DNA from: Betaproteobacteria bacterium
GTDB taxonomy: Bacteria > Pseudomonadota > Gammaproteobacteria > Burkholderiales > Ga0077523
NCBI GenBank assembly: GCA_016125475.1
Contig: WGLR01000036.1
Coordinates: forward strand, 186,001 to 250,000
Reading direction: 5' to 3'
Length of the DNA: 64,000 bases
Each line of letters opens with the position of its first letter. The first letter of the stretch is position 1. Position numbers and translations under genes: made by a program. The notes below the pieces were generated by a model, which saw only the letters and a list, made by a program, of their open reading frames with translations, was not told the origin of the DNA and did not search any database. Below are positions 28,315 through 35,627 of the stretch, piece by piece.

Positions 28315-28827
28315 ATGAGCACCCGTTCGCTGTTCACGCCGAGGCTCGTGTTCGGTGCCGTGTTCATCGCCTGTCTGGGGCTCGTCCTCGGTGCGCTGTT
28401 CCTCCAGCACGAGGAGGGGCTGGAACCCTGTCCGCTCTGCATCCTCCAGCGGTACGCGTTCGTCGCGGTCGGGATCGTGGCGTTCCTGGGGGCCCTGCAC
28501 AATCCGAAGGGGAAGGGGGCACGGTTCTACGCGACACTGGTCGCAGTCGCGGCCCTTGCGGGCGGCGGTGTGGCCGTCCGCCAGTCCTGGTTGCAGCACA
28601 ACCCGCCGGTCTTCGCCGAATGCGGACCCGGGCTCGAGACGATCGTCGATTCGTTCCCGCTGGCCGAGGCGCTGCCGATGATCTTCCGCGGGTCGGGCGA
28701 CTGCTCGAAGGTGGACTGGACCTTTCTCGGGCTTTCGATCGCGGAATGGGCGCTGATCGCGTTTGCGGCCACGCTGGTCGCCGTGGTGCTGGTATGGGTC
28801 AACGCCGGGCGCGCGCGCCGGAACTGA
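28315..28827 (+). CDS. dsbB: Disulfide bond formation protein B
   Basis: DsbB re-oxidises the periplasmic dithiol oxidase DsbA and passes the electrons to quinone in the inner membrane. The 170-residue protein has four membrane helices (about 11-30, 44-62, 70-88, 140-163). The quinone-side pair is Cys39 and Cys42 in EPCPLCILQRYAF, and the DsbA-facing loop pair is Cys103 and Cys130. All four are in place. It starts 10 bases after the PLP enzyme gene; a thiol-chemistry theme links the two, with gshA-gshB also close by, but this may be chance. Confidence 0.96.
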   Translation: MSTRSLFTPRLVFGAVFIACLGLVLGALFLQHEEGLEPCPLCILQRYAFVAVGIVAFLGALHNPKGKGARFYATLVAVAALAGGGVAVRQSWLQHNPPVFAECGPGLETIVDSFPLAEALPMIFRGSGDCSKVDWTFLGLSIAEWALIAFAATLVAVVLVWVNAGRARRN

Positions 28828-28868
28828 GTCTCCTCAACCGGGAGCGAGCGACGCCGTTATAGACCCCG

Positions 28869-31589
28869 ATGAGCATCTCCGCCCGCCCCCATCCGCCCGA
28901 CCGGGAGTCCTTGCGACCGATTTCGCAGATATTCGGCCTGCTGGCGGCCGCGTTGTTCGCGCTGGCGATGCTCTACGGCCTCTACGCATGGAAGGCCGTC
29001 CACCAGGAACGCATGGACGAACTCGCCAATCTGGCGGGTCTTGCGGCCAGGAGCACGGAGATGGTGCTCGACAGCTACGAGTCGCTGCTGCCCCTCGTCG
29101 GCAGGCAGGCTCTCGCGGCAGCCGAATCGGGGCCGGAGGGCGGTGCACAGGCCGTGCTGGATCGGTATCACGCGGCGCTTCCGGGGCTGGTGGCTCTCGC
29201 GATCGTCTCGTCGTCGGGTGACGTGCTCGCCGCTTCCACGGGGGCGGACTCGTCCGTCCGTGTCACGCCACTCGCGGCTCGTGCCCGTTCGGACCGGCAG
29301 CTCACGGTCGGGGACCCGGTCTTCCTGCAGTCGGGCCGTTCCTGGGTGCTCCCCTTGGCAATCGGACTGGCTTCCGACGGGCCGGGTGCCCGCACGGGCT
29401 CGATCGTCGGTCTGCTGGAGGTTGGGCGCCACGAAGCCCTCTGGACGGGGCTCACGCTCCCCCCGAGTGCGTCCGCGGGCCTCATCGCGAACGACAGCCA
29501 CGTTCTCCTGTTGTCCCGACTCTCGGGGCCAGGGGTGAGTGCGGTCACGCACACTCATGGGCCGCTGCCCGGCCGCGTGGCGTGGTCGCACGGTGCGCAG
29601 ACGGGCCTCGGGGCCATTCCGGGGTCGCTGGGGCTCGATGAGAGGGTGTACGCATTCCGACGCCTCGAGCGCTATCCCGTCACCGCCTTCTTCGGGCTCC
29701 CGCAACGCGCGCTCTGGGCGAGCTGGCTCGGGCGCGTCGAGGTGCCGATGCTGCTCTTCGCGCTCGCACTGTCGGGGCTGGTCTTCGCAGCGGCCTGGAC
29801 GCACCGGCAGCAGCGAACGCGCGAGAACGAACGCGACACGGTGGAAGGCGTGCTGCGCGATCAGGAAGCCCAGTTGCGCCGCCAGGCAGTGCTGCTCGAA
29901 CAGACGCAGCGCGCCGCACACGTCGGGGGGTGGGAGCTCGACATCGCGTCCGGTGCACTGTTCTGGACCGAGGAGACCTACCGCATCCACGAGACCACGC
30001 CCCACGACTGCAAGCCGTCGCTGGACGCCCAGTACGCATTCCTGTCGCCCGACAGTCGCGAACTGTTCCGCTCGGCGATCGAGAAGTCGCTGACCGCGCC
30101 GCAGAGCTGGGACCTCGAACTCGAACTCACCACGGCGCGCGGGCGCTCCATCTGGATTCGCGCGACCGGGGTGTCCGAGGCCGGACCCACCGGGACGCCG
30201 GTGAAACTGTGGGGGTCGTTCCAGGACGTGAGCGAGCGGCACCGGGCCGACGAGCGCATCCGGCGGCTCGCGCATTTCGACGAACTGACCTCGCTCGCGA
30301 ACCGGAACCTGTTCACGCACCACCTCACGCACGCCCTCGCGCGCGCGGAGCGCTACGACAAGAAGCTCGCGGTGCTGTTCATCGATCTCGACCGGTTCAA
30401 GATCATCAACGACACGCTGGGCCACGACACCGGTGACATGATGCTCCGCACGATCGCCCGGCGCCTCGCGGAGACCATGCGCGCCGCGGACCTCGTCGCC
30501 CGTCTCGGCGGGGACGAATTCGTCGTGGTCGCCGAGGAGATCGAGACGAGGGAGACGGCCGCCGAGATCGCCCGGAAGCTGCTGACGCTCATCGAGCAGC
30601 CCGTGCTGTATCACGGACAGGAACTCGCTCTCACGGCCAGCATGGGCATAGCGATCTTTCCCGACGACGGCCACGATCTGCAGACGCTGCTCAAGCACGC
30701 CGACATCGCGATGTACCGGTCGAAGGATCAGGGCAAGAACCGGTACTCCTTCTACTCCTCGGGGATGGTGACCGCGGGGCTCGACAGGCTCTCGCTCGAG
30801 GCGCGGCTCAAGAAGGCAGTGCTCGAACAGAGCCAGTTCACGCTGCACTACCAGCCCAAGGTGTCGATCGATGATGGCCGCATCACGGGGGCGGAAGCGC
30901 TCGTCCGCTGGATGAGCCCGGATCGCGGCCTGGTCCCGCCCGCGGAGTTCATTCCGCTGGCCGAGGAGACGGGGCTCATCACCGCGATCGGGGAGTGGGT
31001 GCTGGAGGCCGCGTGCGAACAGGCGGCAGCGTGGGCGCGCAAGGGACTGCGTCCGATCCGTGTCGCGGTCAATCTTTCGGCCCGGCAGTTCTACGGCCCG
31101 GGTTTCGTGGATTCGGTGCGCCGGATCCTGTCGGAGACCGGGGTGCATCCGGGGTCGATCGAACTCGAACTCACGGAGAGCGTGATGATGCAGAACGTCG
31201 AGCATGTCGCCGGCCTGCTCATGGACCTCAAGCTGATGGGGCTCCACATCTCGATCGACGACTTCGGCACGGGGTATTCATCCCTCAGTTACCTGAAGCG
31301 CCTGCCGATCGACGCGCTCAAGGTGGACCGGTCGTTCGTGCGCGACATCCCGGAAGATGCCGACGACGTCGCGATCACGCGCGCAGTCGTCGCGCTCGCG
31401 CACAGCCTCCGGCTCATGGTCGTCGCCGAGGGCGTCGAAACCGATGCGCAACTGGGGTTTCTGCGGGAGCTGCACTGCGACGAGATCCAGGGGTTCGTGT
31501 TCAGCAAGCCTGTGTCGGCCGCCGAGTTCGAGGACATGCTCCGGCGGGACGCGAGACTCGTTTCGCGCTCGGCCCGCAGCGCCGCGTGA
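28869..31589 (+). CDS. Membrane GGDEF-EAL c-di-GMP protein with PAS domain
   Basis: This 906-residue protein has a membrane helix near 24-45 and a periplasmic sensor of about 240 residues to a second helix near 288-312 (PMLLFALALSGLVFAAAW). A coiled linker, a PAS domain (about 345-460), GGDEF (intact near residue 546, preceded by a RAAD inhibitory site) and EAL follow. EALVRW, ELTES, DDFGTGYSSLSYL and VAEGVET are all present, so it may be bifunctional. Overall layout and motif wording resemble the larger protein at 23461-27015, suggesting related sensors. It is convergent with gshB, 15 bases apart. Confidence 0.92.
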   Translation: MSISARPHPPDRESLRPISQIFGLLAAALFALAMLYGLYAWKAVHQERMDELANLAGLAARSTEMVLDSYESLLPLVGRQALAAAESGPEGGAQAVLDRYHAALPGLVALAIVSSSGDVLAASTGADSSVRVTPLAARARSDRQLTVGDPVFLQSGRSWVLPLAIGLASDGPGARTGSIVGLLEVGRHEALWTGLTLPPSASAGLIANDSHVLLLSRLSGPGVSAVTHTHGPLPGRVAWSHGAQTGLGAIPGSLGLDERVYAFRRLERYPVTAFFGLPQRALWASWLGRVEVPMLLFALALSGLVFAAAWTHRQQRTRENERDTVEGVLRDQEAQLRRQAVLLEQTQRAAHVGGWELDIASGALFWTEETYRIHETTPHDCKPSLDAQYAFLSPDSRELFRSAIEKSLTAPQSWDLELELTTARGRSIWIRATGVSEAGPTGTPVKLWGSFQDVSERHRADERIRRLAHFDELTSLANRNLFTHHLTHALARAERYDKKLAVLFIDLDRFKIINDTLGHDTGDMMLRTIARRLAETMRAADLVARLGGDEFVVVAEEIETRETAAEIARKLLTLIEQPVLYHGQELALTASMGIAIFPDDGHDLQTLLKHADIAMYRSKDQGKNRYSFYSSGMVTAGLDRLSLEARLKKAVLEQSQFTLHYQPKVSIDDGRITGAEALVRWMSPDRGLVPPAEFIPLAEETGLITAIGEWVLEAACEQAAAWARKGLRPIRVAVNLSARQFYGPGFVDSVRRILSETGVHPGSIELELTESVMMQNVEHVAGLLMDLKLMGLHISIDDFGTGYSSLSYLKRLPIDALKVDRSFVRDIPEDADDVAITRAVVALAHSLRLMVVAEGVETDAQLGFLRELHCDEIQGFVFSKPVSAAEFEDMLRRDARLVSRSARSAA

Positions 31590-31604
31590 ACCGCGGCCGC
31601 GTCG

Positions 31605-32540
31605 TCAGTCTCGCTCGAGAGCGTCGAGCACCATGCCCGGCACGCTGAAGCCTGTCTGATCCAGGATTTCGCGCATGCACGTCGGGCTCGTGACGTTCAC
31701 CTCGGTCAGGCAATCGCCGATGACGTCGAGTCCGACGATCAGGAGCCCTTCGCCGCGCAGGCGTGCGCCGACCGATTCCGCGATCTCGCGGTCGCGATCG
31801 GAGAGGGGCTGGGCGACACCGCGGCCGCCTGCCGCGAGGTTGCCGCGCGTCTCGCCGGCCTTGGGTATGCGGGCGAGTGCGTAGGGCGCCGGACGGCCGT
31901 CGATCAGCAGCACGCGCTTGTCCCCCTGCCGGATGGCGGGGAGGTAGCGCTGCGCCATCACCGTCCGGGTGCCGTGCTCGGTGAGCGTCTCGATGATCAC
32001 GCCCACGTTGGGATCGCCTTCGCCCACCCGGAAGACCGACGCGCCGCCCATGCCGTCGAGCGGCTTCAGGACGATCTCGCGCTGGTCAGCCAGAAATGCC
32101 CGGATGTCGTCCTCCTGGCGCGTGACGAGCGTCGGCGCCGTGAATTCCGGGAAACGCGCGATGGAGAGCTTCTCGTTGAAGTCGCGCAGCGCGCCCGGCC
32201 GGTTGTACACGCGGGTGCCGGCCCGTCCGGCGAGTTCGAGAAGGTACGTCGCGTAGACGTATTCCATGTCGAACGGCGGGTCCTTCCGCATCATCACGAC
32301 GTCGAAGCGCGACAGGGGCTGCTCGGAGCTATCCGTCACGCGGTACCAGTCGTCGTCCCTGTCGTGGAGTTCGAGATGTGTCGCGCGCGCACTGACCTCC
32401 CCGCCGGCCCACCGCAGATCGTCCTGCAGGAACGCGAAGACCCGGTGCCCGCGCGCCTGCGCCTCGCGCATCATGGCGACGGAGGAATCCTTGTAGCCCT
32501 TGAGCGACTCCAGCGGGTCGACCAGGAACGCGATGTCCAT
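31605..32540 (-). CDS. gshB: Glutathione synthetase
   Basis: GshB joins gamma-glutamylcysteine and glycine with ATP. The 311-residue protein has the N-terminal MDIAFLVDPLESLKGYKDSSVAMMREA, MMRKDPPFDMEYVYATYLLE (about 83-102), and ATP-grasp regions VLKPLDGMGGASVFRV (about 160-175) and NVTSPTCMREI (about 284-294). These match proteobacterial GshB throughout. The ATG at 32540 lies 11 bases after gshA, so the two form an operon for glutathione synthesis. Confidence 0.97.
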   Translation of the reverse strand: MDIAFLVDPLESLKGYKDSSVAMMREAQARGHRVFAFLQDDLRWAGGEVSARATHLELHDRDDDWYRVTDSSEQPLSRFDVVMMRKDPPFDMEYVYATYLLELAGRAGTRVYNRPGALRDFNEKLSIARFPEFTAPTLVTRQEDDIRAFLADQREIVLKPLDGMGGASVFRVGEGDPNVGVIIETLTEHGTRTVMAQRYLPAIRQGDKRVLLIDGRPAPYALARIPKAGETRGNLAAGGRGVAQPLSDRDREIAESVGARLRGEGLLIVGLDVIGDCLTEVNVTSPTCMREILDQTGFSVPGMVLDALERD

Positions 32541-32551
32541 GGGGTGGGGCC

Positions 32552-33841
32552 TCAGGCGGCGAGCCGCGCCGGTTCCGTGCGCTCGATCTCGAGCGACGCC
32601 GCGAGCAGCGCGAGACGCGCGACGACGCCGTAGGCATAGAAGCGGTTCGGCGCGTCGTCGGGACCGCAGTCGAAATCGGGGGCCTGACAGTTCGATTCGA
32701 AAGCGAGCGGCACGAACTGCATGCCCGGAGCATTCAGGTTCTCGTCGCGGCCGCGGGACGTGTGGATCCGGTAGAAACCGCCCACGACGAAGTGGTCGAT
32801 CATGTAGACGACCGGCTCGGCCACCGCGTCGTTCACGTTCTCGACGGTCGGGACGCCTTCCTGCACGATCACGTGGCTCACGCTCATGCCTTCCTTCACG
32901 ACGGCCATCTTGTTGCGCTGCTTCCGGTTGAGGTTGACGACTTCCTCCGCGCTCTTCACGGACATGATGCCCATGCCGTAGGTGCCCGCGTCCGCCTTCA
33001 CGATCACGAACGGATCCTGGCTGATGCCGTATTCCCGGTATTTCTCGCGGGTCTGTTCGAGGATACCGTCGACCCAGCGCGCGAGGCACTCCTCGCCCTG
33101 GCGCTCGTGGAAGTTGATCTCGCCGCAGACGCCGAAATAGGGGTTGATGAGCCAGGGGTCGATCCCCACGAGCCGCCCGAACTCGGCCGTGACCTCGTCA
33201 TAGGCAGTGAAGTGGTTGGATTTCAGTCGTGACGCCCAGCCGGCGTGGAGCGGAGGAAGTATCGGCTGATCGATGTCCCGGAGGATGGCGGGTATGCCGC
33301 TCGAGAGGTCGTTGTTCAGGACCACCGCGCAGGGGTCGAAGTCGGGCAGCCCCACGCGGCGCCCGCTGCGCACGACGGGCTCGAGCGTGAGCTGGTCGCC
33401 GCTCGGCAGATCGAGTGTCGTCGTCTGCGTGATCTCCGGGTTCAGGGTGCCGATGCGTACGCGCATGCCCGCATTCCGCAGGATGCCGCGCAACGCGACG
33501 ACATTCTGGAGATAGAAGGTGTTGCGCGTGTGGTTCTCGGGAATCAGCAGGACGCCGCGCGCCTCCGGACACACCTTTTCCACGGCGACCATCGCCGCCT
33601 GCACGCAGAGCTGGGTGAACTCCGGGGCGAGATTGTTGAAGCCGCCCGGAAACAGGTTCGTGTCGACCGGCGCGAGCTTGAATCCCGCGTTGCGCAGATC
33701 GACGGACGCATAGAACGGTGCCGCGTGCTCCTGCCACTTGTTCCGGAACCAGTGCTCGATGCTGGGCTGAGCCTCCAGGATCTGGCGTTCCAGGTAGAGC
33801 ATCGGCCCCGAGAGTGCAGTGGTGAGGTTTGGAACGGTCAT
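32552..33841 (-). CDS. gshA: Glutamate-cysteine ligase (betaproteobacterial type)
   Basis: GshA makes gamma-glutamylcysteine, the first step of glutathione synthesis. The 429-residue protein is of the glutamate-cysteine ligase family found in betaproteobacteria (TIGR02049-like) and not of the E. coli GshA type. Characteristic stretches are VDLRNAGFKLAPVDTNLFPGG (about 45-65), VKADAGTYGMGIMSV near 280-294 and the late SNCQAPDFD. The ATG at 33841 gives MTVPNLTTALSGP. The frame runs further upstream but that part does not look like coding sequence. It is divergent from the methylamine gene cluster, with 244 bases between. Confidence 0.94.
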   Translation of the reverse strand: MTVPNLTTALSGPMLYLERQILEAQPSIEHWFRNKWQEHAAPFYASVDLRNAGFKLAPVDTNLFPGGFNNLAPEFTQLCVQAAMVAVEKVCPEARGVLLIPENHTRNTFYLQNVVALRGILRNAGMRVRIGTLNPEITQTTTLDLPSGDQLTLEPVVRSGRRVGLPDFDPCAVVLNNDLSSGIPAILRDIDQPILPPLHAGWASRLKSNHFTAYDEVTAEFGRLVGIDPWLINPYFGVCGEINFHERQGEECLARWVDGILEQTREKYREYGISQDPFVIVKADAGTYGMGIMSVKSAEEVVNLNRKQRNKMAVVKEGMSVSHVIVQEGVPTVENVNDAVAEPVVYMIDHFVVGGFYRIHTSRGRDENLNAPGMQFVPLAFESNCQAPDFDCGPDDAPNRFYAYGVVARLALLAASLEIERTEPARLAA

Positions 33842-34005
33842 GGCGATTTTCGGGCGCAGGCCCGACGGCCGCGCGGGATGGATGGTCTGCGGATTATAGC
33901 GACCGCGGGGGGGCGTCTGCGCGCACCGCCTGCGATGACGCCTCGCCCGCCACCTATCGCACGCGGCGCGCCGCTCCGACATGCGTCACGGCGCTTCGCG
34001 GTGTC

Positions 34006-34034
34006 TTGACACCACGCGCCATGAGATTCACCAT
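34006..34034 (+). promoter_or_regulatory. Possible promoter of the methylamine gene cluster
   Basis: TTGACA at 34006-34011 is a perfect -35 hexamer; 17 bases later CACCAT (34029-34034) is a weak -10. It lies about 50 bases before the mgdA start. A perfect TGTGCACA palindrome follows immediately and could bind the cluster's regulator. No sigma-54 motif was seen between gshA and mgdA. Confidence 0.3.
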
Positions 34035-34085
34035 GTGCACAAAGTTTTCCCCTGATTAACTCTCTCGATCGACCCGGAAGCCGTC

Positions 34086-35327
34086 ATGGCGTACCAGCTT
34101 CTCCGATTCGCGCTTGCCTCGCGGCATCCGGAAACCCGGATGTTCCGCACGCCGGACCGGCTCGGGGAGACCTACGACGTGGTCGTGATCGGCGCGGGCG
34201 GGCACGGGCTCGCCGCGGCCTATTACCTCGCAAGGGACCACGGCGTCCGCAAGGTCGCGGTGCTGGACCGCGGGTACATCGGTGGCGGCAACACGGGCCG
34301 GAATACCACGATCATCCGTTCGAACTACCTCACGCCCGAAGGGGTGGCGTTCTACGACCAGTCCGTGAGTCTCTGGCAGGACCTTGCACAGGACTTCGAC
34401 CTGAACCTGTTCTACTCGACGAGAGGCCACTACACGCTCGCCCACACGGACTCCGCGGTACGCACGATGAGATGGCGCGCCGAGGTCAACAAGCACCTCG
34501 GGGTCCGCAGCGAACTCGTGGGTCCCGAGGAAGTGAAGCGCGCCTGTCCCCGGATCGATCTCGACTGCGGCGGTCATGCACCCATACTGGGCGCCCTGTT
34601 CCACGCGCCGGGCGCGATAGCACGGCACGATGCCGTCGCGTGGGGCTACGGGCGGGGTGCGTCGCAGCGCGGTGTCGAGATCCATCAGCAGACAGAGGTC
34701 ACCGGCATCGACGTCGAGGCCGGCAGGGTGAAGGGCGTGCACACCACGCGGGGCTACGTCTCCACGCGCAAGGTGCTCTGCGCGGTGGCGGGCTTCACGC
34801 CTCGCGTCACGCACATGGTCGGCATCCGCACGCCGATATACGTCCATCCGTTGCAGGCGATGGTGAGCGAGCCCATGAAGCCCTGGCTCGATCCGATCCT
34901 CGTGTCCGGGAGCCTGCACGTCTACGTGAGCCAGTCCGCGCGCGGCGAACTTGTGATGGGCGCGTCGCTCGATCCCTACGAGGTGCAGTCGACCCGCTCC
35001 ACGCTCGATTTCACGGAAGGGCTCGCGGCGCACATGCTCGACATGTTTCCGTTCCTCTCCCATGTCAGGGTCAACCGCCAGTGGGCCGGCATGGCGGACA
35101 TGACGCCGGACTTCGCGCCGGTGATGGGCAAGACGCCCGTGGAAGGTTTCTATCTGGATGCCGGCTGGGGCACGTGGGGGTTCAAGGCAACGCCGGTCTG
35201 CGGGAAGACGATGTCGTACACCGTCGCCACCGACCGGACGCACGAACTGATCCGGGCATTTTCGCTGTCGCGCTTCGAGCGATACGAACTCACGGGCGAA
35301 AAGGGGGCTGCCAGTGTCGGGCACTGA
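34086..35327 (+). CDS. mgdA: N-methylglutamate dehydrogenase subunit A (sarcosine-oxidase beta-like)
   Basis: This 413-residue flavoprotein is homologous to sarcosine oxidase beta (SoxB). The N-terminal dinucleotide-binding fold is DVVVIGAGGHGLAAAYYLARDHG (about 30-52), followed by GGNTGRNTTIIRSNYL near 69-84; the C-terminal part has DAGWGTWGFKATPVCGKTM near 357-375. In the N-methylglutamate pathway this subunit oxidises N-methylglutamate to glutamate, releasing the methyl carbon as a C1 unit. The choice over true sarcosine oxidase rests on the adjacent gmaS and mgsABC genes. First gene of the cluster. Confidence 0.85.
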   Translation: MAYQLLRFALASRHPETRMFRTPDRLGETYDVVVIGAGGHGLAAAYYLARDHGVRKVAVLDRGYIGGGNTGRNTTIIRSNYLTPEGVAFYDQSVSLWQDLAQDFDLNLFYSTRGHYTLAHTDSAVRTMRWRAEVNKHLGVRSELVGPEEVKRACPRIDLDCGGHAPILGALFHAPGAIARHDAVAWGYGRGASQRGVEIHQQTEVTGIDVEAGRVKGVHTTRGYVSTRKVLCAVAGFTPRVTHMVGIRTPIYVHPLQAMVSEPMKPWLDPILVSGSLHVYVSQSARGELVMGASLDPYEVQSTRSTLDFTEGLAAHMLDMFPFLSHVRVNRQWAGMADMTPDFAPVMGKTPVEGFYLDAGWGTWGFKATPVCGKTMSYTVATDRTHELIRAFSLSRFERYELTGEKGAASVGH

Positions 35328-35366
35328 GCACGGCGCGCGCGAACGCGCGGCCGGGGGAGCGCGGTC

Positions 35367-35627
35367 ATGAAGCTGCTTCGCTGTCCCGTCAACGGTGCGC
35401 GTCCCGTGTCCGAGTTCGTGTACGGGGGCGAGGTCCGGGAGATGCCCGGCGACGCCTGCACCGACGCCGAGTGGGCGGACTACGTGTTCAACCGCAGCGG
35501 GATACCGGGCGTGAAGATCGAATGGTGGTATCACGTCGCGAGCGGGACCTGGTTTCTCGCGAAGCGCGACGTCGCCGCGGACCATGTCCTGCAGACCTGG
35601 CTGCCCGGTGAGGAGGTGCCGGAATGA
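35367..35627 (+). CDS. mgdB: N-methylglutamate dehydrogenase subunit B (sarcosine-oxidase delta-like)
   Basis: This 86-residue subunit is homologous to sarcosine oxidase delta, a small zinc protein. Here the first zinc motif reads CPVNG where sarcosine oxidases have CPxCG, and the later segment WYHVASGTWF lacks the cysteine found after the histidine in zinc-binding members. Only Cys6 and the histidine remain, so zinc binding as in sarcosine oxidase is unlikely. I recall the same CPxNG wording in the delta-like subunits of N-methylglutamate clusters, which supports the assignment. It overlaps mgdC by four bases. Confidence 0.82.
   Translation: MKLLRCPVNGARPVSEFVYGGEVREMPGDACTDAEWADYVFNRSGIPGVKIEWWYHVASGTWFLAKRDVAADHVLQTWLPGEEVPE

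Noticed and set aside
28857-31247. Minus-strand open frame of 796 codons opposite the second GGDEF-EAL gene
   Set aside because: It is the antisense shadow of a gene with intact PAS, GGDEF and EAL motifs.
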